Assembly: GCF_008579165.1 (NCBI RefSeq)
Contig: NZ_BKCN01000029.1
Source: Iodidimonas nitroreducens
GTDB taxonomy: Bacteria; Pseudomonadota; Alphaproteobacteria; Sphingomonadales; Rhodothalassiaceae
Length of the DNA stretch: 15,919 nucleotides
Strand: one strand, 5' to 3'
Shown here piece by piece: positions 1 to 6,900 of this stretch. The notes under the pieces were generated by a model, which had not been told where the DNA came from, searched no databases, and worked only from the letters and a program-made list of their open reading frames with translations. Positions within the stretch are counted from its first letter, which is position 1. The number at the start of each line of letters is the position of its first letter. The translations under genes were made by a program, and so were the position numbers.

Positions 1-20
1 GATAAGACAAAATAATGGAA

Positions 21-66
21 AAAGCGGGCGTCCTGCCGTGGGTTTACGGTTGGAGATGCCCGCTTT
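21..66. terminator. Terminator-like inverted repeat at the window start
   Basis: AAAGCGGGC (21-29) pairs perfectly with GCCCGCTTT (58-66). A small inner stem, CCGT/ACGG, lies in the loop. On the + strand the stem is followed by only three T before C, so the U tract is weak. On the - strand the stem is followed by five T, which fits an intrinsic terminator better. It probably ends the transcript of a gene to the left (tuf is common there) or works in both directions. The gene it serves lies outside the window. Confidence 0.55.
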
Positions 67-166
67 CTCATCCCTCAGACGGATGCTTCCCCTTGATGGC
101 TGGGCCGCTTGTGGCGCATGGATCACGGGAATTTCCGTCTCATTTGCCGTTTGATCAAGAATTAGG

Positions 167-195
167 TTGAACGGTTGAGCCTGTCGCGCTAAGTC
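167..195 (+). promoter_or_regulatory. Tentative promoter for trnW-secE-nusG
   Basis: TTGAAC (167-172) resembles a -35 element, followed after 17 bases by TAAGTC (190-195) as a poor -10. It lies 40 bases before the tRNA, where a promoter is expected. The -35 matches consensus at four of six positions and the -10 at two. A 5-bp hairpin (CTTCT/AGAAG, 209-221) lies between it and the tRNA. The rest of bases 67-234 holds no gene I can support. Confidence 0.3.
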
Positions 196-234
196 CCCTC
201 CGTTGCGTCTTCTTCCAGAAGGGGTGACGGCGTG

Positions 235-310
235 AGGAGTGTAGCTCAATTGGTAGAGCACCGGTCTCCAAAACCGGGGGTTGTGAGTTCGAGTCTCGCC
301 ACTCCTGCCA
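235..310 (+). tRNA. trnW: tRNA-Trp (anticodon CCA)
   Basis: This is a complete cloverleaf of 76 bases. The acceptor stem AGGAGTG (235-241) pairs with CACTCCT (300-306), followed by discriminator G and an encoded CCA (308-310). The D stem is GCTC/GAGC. The anticodon stem CCGGT/ACCGG encloses the loop CTCCAAA with anticodon CCA at 268-270, which reads UGG (tryptophan). The T arm has the loop TTCGAGT. It lies just upstream of secE, the usual bacterial position for a tRNA-Trp gene, and is probably cotranscribed with secE-nusG and then excised. Confidence 0.98.
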
Positions 311-392
311 GCGCCGAGAGGATATGTGCTGTAATGTGATCGATGGTCGCATTATGTATTCTGTAGCCACGGATAACGAAACGGACGAAGAC

Positions 393-590
393 ATGGCCAA
401 GACAAGCCCTGCACAATTTGTGCGGCAGGTGCGCCAAGAGCTCGATAAAGTGACGTGGCCCTCACGCCGCGAAACGTCGATCACGACTGTCATGGTGGGC
501 ATCATGGTGGCCTTGACCGCGATTTTCTTTGTCGTGGTTGATATGGGTCTGTCATGGGGTGTGTCGACGATTCTCGGTTTCGGAGGGTAA
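393..590 (+). CDS. secE: Preprotein translocase subunit SecE
   Basis: SecE clamps the two halves of SecY in the inner-membrane SecYEG channel that exports unfolded proteins. From ATG 393 the product has 65 residues, the usual length of the short single-span SecE. An amphipathic cytoplasmic part (residues 1-29) carries the conserved KVTWPSRRET (19-28), followed by one hydrophobic span at about 30-49. I chose ATG 393 because MAKTSPAQF is where the family begins, with a weak GGA seven bases upstream. The frame stays open to ATG 354 and ATG 324, which would add 13 or 23 residues without family support. The AGAGGA at 316-321 is too close to ATG 324 to be a good ribosome site. It follows tRNA-Trp by 82 bases and is followed by nusG after 4 bases, so secE-nusG form one unit. 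Confidence 0.93.
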   Translation: MAKTSPAQFVRQVRQELDKVTWPSRRETSITTVMVGIMVALTAIFFVVVDMGLSWGVSTILGFGG

Positions 591-594
591 AAGA

Positions 595-1128
595 GTGGCA
601 GATCCGCGCTGGTATATTATTCACGCTTATTCCGGTTTCGAGAAGAAGGTGGCCGATTCGATCAAGGAGCAGGCTGAATTGCAGGGCCTCGATCCATTGA
701 TCGAAGACGTGATCGTGCCCACTGAGGAAGTGGTTGAGATCAGAAAAGGCCAGAAACGCACGGCCGAACGAAAGTTTTTCCCCGGCTATCTGCTGGCAAA
801 GATGGTGATGAACGAACAGACCTATCATCTGGTGAAAAACACCGGTAAAGTGACTGGCTTTCTGGGCCCGCAGGGCAAGCCGGTGCCGATCAGCGAGGCC
901 GAAGCGGACCGCATTTTGCATCAGGTGAAGGAAGGCGTGGAGCGTCCGCGTCCGACCATTCAATTTGAAGTGGGTGAAGAAGTGCGAGTGAAAGATGGCC
1001 CCTTTGCCTCGTTCAATGGCATGGTCGAAGAAGTAGACGAAGAACGCTCGCGGCTCAAGGTTTCGGTTTCGATTTTTGGCCGGGCCACGCCTGTGGAGCT
1101 TGAATTCGCTCAGGTCGAAAAGTCCTGA
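595..1128 (+). CDS. nusG: Transcription termination/antitermination protein NusG
   Basis: NusG binds the RNA polymerase clamp, suppresses pausing, and links polymerase to Rho or to ribosomal protein S10. The product has 177 residues, normal for the family. The N-terminal NGN domain starts with RWYIIHAYSGFEKK and contains FFPGYLLAKM. A C-terminal KOW domain lies at about 124-177, with VRVKDGPFASFNGMVEEV inside it. The start is GTG 595: GGAGGG at 582-587, overlapping the end of secE, gives a 7-base spacing, and the family begins at this point. ATG 529 upstream would add 22 unrelated residues that overlap secE. The tight 4-base junction suggests translational coupling to secE. No broken motif is seen. 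Confidence 0.97.
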   Translation: MADPRWYIIHAYSGFEKKVADSIKEQAELQGLDPLIEDVIVPTEEVVEIRKGQKRTAERKFFPGYLLAKMVMNEQTYHLVKNTGKVTGFLGPQGKPVPISEAEADRILHQVKEGVERPRPTIQFEVGEEVRVKDGPFASFNGMVEEVDEERSRLKVSVSIFGRATPVELEFAQVEKS

Positions 1129-1134
1129 TTGAAA

Positions 1135-1251
1135 TAAGGCCGGCGCGGATGCCTTAGGTGTCTGCGTGCGGCTTTCATCGCGCGGGAGGCCAGCCAGGGC
1201 CGTTACCGCGCCCCTTTCGAACTGGTGCCCGGCCGATCCGGGCAGAGAGGA
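1135..1251 (+). promoter_or_regulatory. Leader of rplK-rplA with hairpins (candidate L1 operator)
   Basis: The gap between nusG and rplK contains TAAGGC (1135-1140) pairing with GCCTTA (1151-1156). A stronger stem TGCCCGG (1226-1232) pairs with CCGGGCA (1238-1244) around the loop CCGAT, directly before the ribosome site GAGAGGA (1245-1251). In many bacteria L1 represses rplK-rplA translation by binding a stem in this leader. The position fits, but I did not identify the L1 recognition bases with certainty, so the operator role is inference. The stem could also just limit access to the ribosome site. Confidence 0.4.
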
Positions 1252-1257
1252 ACTGAC

Positions 1258-1689
1258 ATGGCAAAAAAGATTACCGGCTATATCAAGCTGCAAGTGCCAG
1301 CCGGTGCTGCCAATCCGTCGCCCCCCATCGGGCCGGCGCTTGGACAGCGCGGCGTAAATATTATGGAATTCTGCAAGGCGTTTAATGCGGCCACAGAAAA
1401 GCTGGAAAAAGGCATGCCGATTCCCACCGTCATCACGGTGTATCAGGATCGCTCCTTTACCTTTGTGACCAAAACCCCGCCTGCCAGCTATTATCTGAAG
1501 CGCGCCGCCAATATCAAAAAGGGCGGCGTGACGCCGGGTAAGGCATCGGTCGGCACGGTGACCGCGGATCAGATCCGCGAAATCGCCGAAGCCAAAATGC
1601 CGGATCTGAACGCCCATGATCTGGATCAGGCAATGAGCATCATTGCGGGTTCGGCGCGCTCGATCGGCCTGACCGTGGAGGGCATGTGA
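1258..1689 (+). CDS. rplK: 50S ribosomal protein L11
   Basis: L11 binds 23S rRNA at the base of the stalk (GTPase-associated centre), where EF-G and EF-Tu act, and is needed for the stringent response through RelA in the organisms studied. The product has 143 residues, as expected. The N-terminal domain holds KLQVPAGAANPSPPIGPALGQ, with the proline-rich helix that thiopeptide antibiotics contact. The C-terminal RNA-binding domain holds TPPASYYLKRAA and ends with SARSIGLTVEGM. The start ATG 1258 (MAKKITGY) has the ribosome site GAGAGGA 6 bases upstream. An in-frame ATG at 1225 would add 11 unsupported residues. It is followed by rplA after one base, so the two are very likely translationally coupled. 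Confidence 0.98.
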   Translation: MAKKITGYIKLQVPAGAANPSPPIGPALGQRGVNIMEFCKAFNAATEKLEKGMPIPTVITVYQDRSFTFVTKTPPASYYLKRAANIKKGGVTPGKASVGTVTADQIREIAEAKMPDLNAHDLDQAMSIIAGSARSIGLTVEGM

Positions 1690-1690
1690 G

Positions 1691-2383
1691 ATGGCACATC
1701 TGAGCAAAAGAATGAAGGCGCTGGCGGGCCAGGTGGATCGCGAAAAGGAATATACGATTCCCGAAGCCATCGGCATCCTGCAATCGGTGAAAGCCACGAA
1801 ATTCGATGAAACCGTTGAAATCGCCATGAATCTGGGAGTTGATCCCCGCCATGCCGATCAGATGGTGCGGGGCGTTGTCTCGCTTCCCCATGGCACCGGT
1901 AAAACCATGCGCGTTGCGGTTTTTGCCAAAGGCCCGAAGGCGGATGAAGCTTTGGCCGCCGGAGCCGACAAGGTGGGCGCTGAAGATCTGGCCGAAGAAT
2001 TTGCCAATGGCAATATCGATTTCGACCGGATCATCGCTACCCCCGATATGATGGCGGTGGTGGGCAAGCTGGGCCGGGTTCTGGGCCCCAAGGGTTTGAT
2101 GCCCAATCCCAAGCTGGGCACCGTGACCATGGATGTGAAAAAAGCCGTGACGGATGCCAAAGCCGGTCAGGTGCAATATCGGGTTGAAAAAGCCGGTATC
2201 GTTCATGCGGGTATTGGCAAGCTGAGCTTTGATGCCGGGCAGATCGAGGCCAATGTGCAGGCCTTCATTGCCGCCATCATCAAGGCAAAGCCCGCAGGGG
2301 CCAAGGGTAACTATCTGAAAAAGGTGGCGATCACCTCATCAATGGGCCCGGGTTTGAAAATTTCGGTTGCCAGCTTCAGCTGA
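1691..2383 (+). CDS. rplA: 50S ribosomal protein L1
   Basis: L1 forms the mobile protuberance beside the E site that helps release deacylated tRNA. In many bacteria it also represses its own operon by binding the leader mRNA. The product has 230 residues, the usual length. Recognisable blocks are MRVAVFAKGPKADEA in domain I, GKLGRVLGPKGLMPNPK and LGTVTMDVKKAV around the domain II to I return, and the C-terminal KKVAITSSMGPGLKI. Start ATG 1691 lies one base after the rplK stop, and the ribosome site falls within the end of rplK. It is the last gene before a 395-base gap with strong hairpins, which suggests that the L11 and L10 units are regulated separately. Confidence 0.98.
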   Translation: MAHLSKRMKALAGQVDREKEYTIPEAIGILQSVKATKFDETVEIAMNLGVDPRHADQMVRGVVSLPHGTGKTMRVAVFAKGPKADEALAAGADKVGAEDLAEEFANGNIDFDRIIATPDMMAVVGKLGRVLGPKGLMPNPKLGTVTMDVKKAVTDAKAGQVQYRVEKAGIVHAGIGKLSFDAGQIEANVQAFIAAIIKAKPAGAKGNYLKKVAITSSMGPGLKISVASFS

Positions 2384-2402
2384 GGCGGCGATCTGAAAAG
2401 AG

Positions 2403-2467
2403 CGGTTTTGCCGGATGTTTTTGGCGAAACCGATCGGGGATCGGCCGTATATCGGCCGGTTCTTCTG
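2403..2467 (+). promoter_or_regulatory. Cluster of overlapping hairpins after rplA
   Basis: Twenty bases after the rplA stop, CGGTTTTGCC (2403-2412) pairs with GGCGAAACCG (2423-2432), ten pairs with one G-U. The foot of this stem overlaps a second possible stem, CCGAT (2430-2434) with ATCGG (2440-2444). That stem in turn overlaps a third, CGGCCG (2442-2447) with CGGCCG (2453-2458), followed by GTTCTTCTG. Neighbouring stems cannot form together. This may be an attenuator, a weak terminator or an RNA-processing site between the L11 and L10 transcripts. No good T tract is present, so full termination is doubtful. Confidence 0.45.
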
Positions 2468-2699
2468 TCCGAGATTGCAGGTGCCGGGCGTTTTCCGTGC
2501 GATTATTTGGCTTTGCCAGATAATGGAAAACAAGCGGCTTAATCGATCACAGATCGGGGCCTGCATGAGACGGGGTGACGATGGCCGGTTTGGCTTTGCA
2601 GGGGTTTTTGTGCTTTTGTGAAGCGGCTGGTTGAAACCGAGTTCCGATGGTTGGTCACAAGGCCGCCTTTCGGTGCCGGAATGCCCCCGGACAGTGCGT
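2468..2699 (+). other. Gene-free part of the rplA-rplJ gap
   Basis: No coding region can be supported here. The open frames have no ribosome sites, resemble nothing I recognise, and run into or over rplJ. A rplJ promoter is expected in this stretch by analogy with enterobacteria, but I see no convincing -35/-10 pair. GATAAT at 2519-2524 resembles a -10 but lacks a matching -35 at 16-18 bases. Confidence 0.5.
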
Positions 2700-2772
2700 G
2701 GCGTGCCGTTTTCGACGGCACGTCTGGTGCAACCTGGAGAGACAATGATCGATTGTCTGTCCCAACAGGAGG
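2700..2772 (+). promoter_or_regulatory. Structured rplJ leader (candidate L10 autoregulation site)
   Basis: Two hairpins stand directly before rplJ. The first pairs 2700-2709 with 2715-2724, ten pairs including one G-U, around the five-base loop TTTCG. The second pairs AGACAAT (2740-2746) with ATTGTCT (2752-2758) around GATCG. The ribosome site AGGAGG (2767-2772) follows. In E. coli the L10-L12 complex binds the rplJ leader and blocks translation of rplJL. The position matches that role, but I cannot confirm the L10 recognition fold from sequence alone. Confidence 0.5.
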
Positions 2773-2778
2773 CGAGAA

Positions 2779-3297
2779 GTGGATCGAGCCCAAAAGAAGG
2801 AGCTGGTCGCGTCCATGCAGGACGTCTTCTCCGCTGCCCCCGTTGTGGTGGTCACACACTATAAGGGGCTTTCGGTAGCGGAAATGTCTGATTTGCGCGT
2901 TCAAATGCGTGCAGTCGGGGCCGACTTCAAAGTGACGAAGAACCGGCTCACCAAAATCGCGCTTCAAGGCACCTCATCGGAATCGATTGCGGACCTGTTC
3001 ACGGGTCCAACGGCAATCGGCTATTCCGATGATCCGGTGGCGGCACCCAAAGTGCTGGCCAGATTTGCCAAAAAGAATGACAAGCTGGTCATTCTGGGCG
3101 GCGTTCTGGATGGACAGGCGCTTGATGCGGATCGCGTCAAGGCCCTGGCCGAACTGCCTTCGCTCGACGAATTGCGTGGTACGCTGGTGGGTCTGTTGCA
3201 GGCCCCCGCAAGCCGCATCGCCAGAGTGTTGCAGGCCCCCGGTGGACAGGTCGCTCGTGTCCTGGCCGCTTATGCCGAGAAGCAAGACGCTGCGTGA
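2779..3297 (+). CDS. rplJ: 50S ribosomal protein L10
   Basis: L10 anchors the L7/L12 dimers to 23S rRNA beside L11, forming the stalk that recruits translational GTPases. The product has 172 residues, normal length. The N-terminal RNA-binding domain contains VVVVTHYKGLSVAEMSDLR and FKVTKNRL. The C-terminal part (about 130-172) is a helical spine with the repeated pattern ASRIARVLQAPGGQVARVL, onto which L12 dimers dock. The start is GTG 2779, chosen because the family begins at MDRAQK and AGGAGG lies 6 bases upstream. It is followed by rplL after 55 bases, and the pair is the usual L10 unit. The repeated ARVLQAP/ARVLAAY pattern suggests at least two L12 dimer sites, which is inference. Confidence 0.97.
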   Translation: MDRAQKKELVASMQDVFSAAPVVVVTHYKGLSVAEMSDLRVQMRAVGADFKVTKNRLTKIALQGTSSESIADLFTGPTAIGYSDDPVAAPKVLARFAKKNDKLVILGGVLDGQALDADRVKALAELPSLDELRGTLVGLLQAPASRIARVLQAPGGQVARVLAAYAEKQDAA

Positions 3298-3322
3298 GCT
3301 TGATACCCAATCATTGGAATGA

Positions 3323-3346
3323 GACCCGCTTGAGGGTCATATGGAG
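3323..3346 (+). promoter_or_regulatory. Short hairpin and ribosome site before rplL
   Basis: GACCC (3323-3327) pairs with GGGTC (3334-3338) around the loop GCTTGA. The ribosome site GGAG (3343-3346) follows six bases before ATG 3353. L12 must be made in several-fold excess over L10, and the strong separate ribosome site fits that need. The hairpin may keep upstream RNA from pairing with the site. Confidence 0.4.
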
Positions 3347-3352
3347 TTAAAA

Positions 3353-3727
3353 ATGGCTGATCTTGAAAAGATTGTTGAAGACCTGTCGAACCTGACCGTT
3401 CTGGAAGCTGCTGAGCTGTCCAAACTGTTGGAAGAAAAATGGGGCGTTTCCGCCGCGGCTCCGGTTGCCGTTGCTGCGGCCGGTGCGGCCGGTGCTGGCG
3501 AAGCCGTTGAAGAAAAGACCGAATTTGACGTGATCCTGACCGCCGCCGGCGAGAAGAAAATCAATGTCATTAAGGAAGTGCGGGCCATTACCGGTCTTGG
3601 CCTCAAAGAAGCCAAAGATCTGGTTGAAGGTGCGCCCAAGCCGGTCAAGGAAGGTGTCAATAAAGAAGACGCCGCCAAATTGAAGGCTCAGCTTGAAGCC
3701 GCTGGTGCGTCTGTCGAGCTGAAATAA
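3353..3727 (+). CDS. rplL: 50S ribosomal protein L7/L12
   Basis: L12 is the multi-copy stalk protein whose C-terminal domain recruits EF-Tu, EF-G and IF2 and stimulates GTP hydrolysis. The product has 124 residues. A helical dimerisation domain (about 1-32) contains LEKIVEDLSNLTVLEAAEL. A flexible hinge rich in Ala, Val and Gly spans about 33-52. The C-terminal domain (53-124) contains EFDVIL, KINVIKEVRAITGLGLKEAK and DLVEGAPKPVKEG, the factor-binding face. ATG 3353 (MADLEKIVE) is preferred over ATG 3341, because GGAG at 3343-3346 is correctly spaced for 3353 and would lie inside the longer version. Downstream lies the structured rplL-rpoB gap. Confidence 0.98.
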   Translation: MADLEKIVEDLSNLTVLEAAELSKLLEEKWGVSAAAPVAVAAAGAAGAGEAVEEKTEFDVILTAAGEKKINVIKEVRAITGLGLKEAKDLVEGAPKPVKEGVNKEDAAKLKAQLEAAGASVELK

Positions 3728-3751
3728 CGTCACGCTTTAACGCGCGATGGT

Positions 3752-3848
3752 CGGGCTGGGGGCAAATCTGCGCCCCCGGCCCGCAGGTGTCTTTCCCGGT
3801 AAGGCTTATGTCTGCGGGGATTGGGCCGAGGCTCCCTGAAACGGGAGC
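3752..3848 (+). promoter_or_regulatory. rplL-rpoB attenuator or RNA-processing region
   Basis: A 12-pair stem (3752-3763 with 3772-3783, one G-U, loop AAATCTGC) forms 25 bases after the rplL stop. Its 3' arm overlaps a competing stem, CCCGCAG (3780-3786) with CTGCGGG (3812-3818). A third, perfect stem is GCTCCC (3831-3836) with GGGAGC (3843-3848). No long T tract follows any of them. In E. coli this gap holds a partial terminator and an RNase III site that set polymerase-subunit levels below ribosomal-protein levels. A similar role is inferred here from position and structure. The rest of the gap up to rpoB holds only a small ATGAC/GTCAT hairpin (3945-3959). Confidence 0.55.
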
Positions 3849-3993
3849 AACAAGGGGTCCGGGCCGGGTTGGCTTGGGGCCTGATGGAATTTATGATGTC
3901 GGGGAGAGCGCATTGTCAGATGTCGCATCCCGGATGGCAGGCGGATGACACAGGGTCATTCGTTTATGAGCGCAAGCGAAGCGAGGGCGTAGC

Positions 3994-6900
3994 ATGGCGA
4001 CTTCTTTCACCGGTCGTAAGCGGGTTCGCAAGACCTTTGGCCGCATCCCCGAAGTAACGGAGATGCCGAATCTGATCGCGGTGCAGCGGGCATCCTATGA
4101 TCAATTCTTCAAGGCTGGGGCGACCGAGGAGGAGCGGAAAGCCTCTGGTCTGGAGAGCGTTCTGCAATCGGTTTTTCCGATCACGGATTTTTCCAATACG
4201 GCATCCTTGGAATATGTCCGTTATGAACTGGAAGATCCAAAATATGATTTCGATGAATGTCGCGCTCGCGGGATGACGCTGGCCGCGCCCTTGCGCGTGA
4301 CCTTGCGGCTGATCGTTTTCGAGGTTGATCCCGATACCGATGCGCGGTCTGTTCTCGATATCAAGGAACAAGACGTTTATATGGGCGATATGCCCCTGAT
4401 GACCAAGAACGGGACCTTTGTGGTGAACGGCACCGAGCGGGTGATTGTTTCCCAGATGCACCGTAGTCCCGGCGTCTTTTTTGATCATGATAAGGGCAAA
4501 ACCCATAGCTCGGGCAAGTTCCTGTTTGCAGCGCGGGTCATTCCTTATCGCGGCTCATGGCTTGATTTTGAATTTGACGGCAAGGACATTGTGAATGTGC
4601 GGATTGACCGCCGTCGCAAGCTCCCGGCCACCGTTCTGCTCTATGCCCTTGGCATGACATCCGAAGAGATCTTGCATTATTTCTACAAAACCATCAGCTA
4701 TGAGCGCACCGAACAGGGCTGGAAAGTGCCGTTCCTTGCCGATAAATGGCGCGGCGCCAAGCCCGATTATGATGTGGTGGATGCGGCATCCGGCGAAGTG
4801 GTGATCGAGGCGGGCAAGAAAGTCACCCCGCGTCTTGCCAAAAAGCTCGAAAAGGATGGAATCCAGGCGCTTTTGGTTCCGGCGGAAGAAATCGTTGGCC
4901 GCTATGCTGCCGAGGATCTGGTTGATGATCAAACCGGGGCGATTTATATCGAAGCCGGTGAGGAAATCACCGATGCGCATCTGGAAAGCCTTTATGAAGC
5001 GGGCTTTGTGGAACTGCGCGTTCTCGATATCGATAATATGTCGATCGGCCCCTGGATCCGCAATACGCTTCAGGTGGATAAGGTCGAGGGCTATGAGCAG
5101 GCCCTGGCCGAGATTTACAAGGTGATGCGCCCCGGCGAGCCACCAACCAAGGAAACCGCCGAAGCCTTGTTCGATGGACTGTTTTTTGATCCCGAACGCT
5201 ATGATCTTTCGGCAGTTGGCCGGGTGAAGATGAATATGCGGCTGGGTCTTGATGCCGAAGATACCGTGGGGGTTCTGCGTCAGGAAGATATTCTTTCGGT
5301 GCTGCGCCATCTTGTGGATCTGAAGGATGGCCGGGGCGAGGTGGATGATATCGATCATCTGGGCAATCGTCGTTTGCGTTCGGTTGGCGAATTGCTGGAA
5401 AATCAGTATCGCGTGGGCCTTTTGCGGATGGAACGAGCCATTCGTGAGCGGATGTCCTCGGTGGATATCGATACCGTGATGCCCCATGATCTGATCAATG
5501 CGAAGCCTGCAGTGGCTGCCGTGCGCGAATTCTTTGGCAGTTCGCAGCTTTCGCAATTCATGGATCAAACCAATCCACTGGGCGAAATCACCCACAAGCG
5601 TCGCGTGTCGGCGCTTGGACCGGGGGGTCTCACCCGTGAGCGGGCGGGCTTTGAGGTGCGCGATGTGCATCCCACTCATTATGGCCGCATCTGCCCCATC
5701 GAAACCCCTGAAGGCCCGAATATCGGCCTGATCAATTCCCTGGCCACTTATGCCCGGGTGAATAAATATGGCTTCATCGAAACCCCTTATCGCAAGGTGG
5801 TGGATGGTGTGGTCACCCGCGATGTCGTTTATCTTTCAGCCATGGAAGAAAGCCGCCATACCATCGCGCAGGCGAATGCCGAACTGGATGAAAACAACCG
5901 CTTCGTGGCGGATCTGGTCTCCACACGCTGTGCCAGCGAATTCATGCTGGCTCCGCCCGAACAGATCACCTTGATGGATGTCAGCCCCAAACAGCTTGTG
6001 TCCGTTGCGGCGGCGCTCATTCCGTTCCTTGAAAATGATGATGCCAATCGCGCTCTCATGGGCTCGAACATGCAGCGTCAGGCGGTGCCCTTGGTGAAGG
6101 CGGAAGCGCCGTTCGTGGGCACCGGCATGGAAAAGGTGGTGGCACAGGATTCCGGCGCATCCATCGCAGCCCGGCGTACGGGTGTGGTGGATCAGGTGGA
6201 TGCCATGCGCATCGTGGTGCGAGCCACCGAAGATGTAGGCCCGGGGGATCCCGGCGTGGATATCTATCGCCTGTCGAAATTCCAGCGCTCCAACCAGAAT
6301 ACCGCCATCAATCAGCGGCCTTTGGTGCGCAAGGGTGATATCGTCTCGAAAGCCGATATCATCGCCGATGGACCTCGACCGATCTGGGGGAACTGGCGCT
6401 GGGGCGGAATGTGCTGGTCGCCTTCATGCCTTGGAATGGCTATAATTTCGAGGATTCGATCCTTCTGTCTGAACGCATCGTGAAAGAAGATGTGTTCACC
6501 TCGATCCATATCGAGGAATTCGAGGTGATGGCCCGGGATACCAAGCTGGGGCCGGAAGAAATCACCCGCGATATTCCCAATGTGGGCGAAGAAGGTCTGC
6601 GCAATCTGGATGAGGCCGGCATCGTTTATATCGGCGCCGAAGTGCATCCGGGTGATATTCTGGTGGGCAAGATCACCCCCAAGGGCGAAAGCCCGATGAC
6701 CCCGGAAGAAAAGCTTCTGCGCGCGATTTTCGGGGAAAAGGCATCGGATGTGCGCGATACATCCATGCGTTTGCCGCCGGGCGTTGCGGGCACCATCGTC
6801 GAAGTGCGGGTGTTTAATCGCCATGGTGTGGAAAAAGACGAACGGGCCCTGTCGATCGAGCGTCAGGAAATCGAACGTCTGCAAAAAGACCGTGATGACG

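Noticed and set aside
502..1827. A 441-residue open frame on the - strand across nusG and rplK
   Set aside because: It is antisense to well-conserved genes, has no ribosome site or recognisable motif, and is explained by the codon bias of the + strand genes.
2519..2524. GATAAT as the -10 of a rplJ promoter
   Set aside because: No -35-like hexamer lies 16-18 bases upstream (the bases there read CCGTGC/CGTGCG), and there is no extended -10 TGN.
2415..2878. Small + strand open frames in the rplA-rplJ gap
   Set aside because: They have no ribosome site, no family resemblance, and overlap either the hairpin cluster or rplJ in the wrong frame.
3821..4057. An open frame upstream of and overlapping the rpoB start
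   Set aside because: It covers the leader hairpin and enters rpoB out of frame, with no ribosome site or recognisable protein.
4792..5035. The two similar IEAG segments in RpoB as a recent duplication
   Set aside because: The two copies share only a few residues and no long identical DNA. This looks like an old, lineage-wide insert of the beta lobe rather than a new event.
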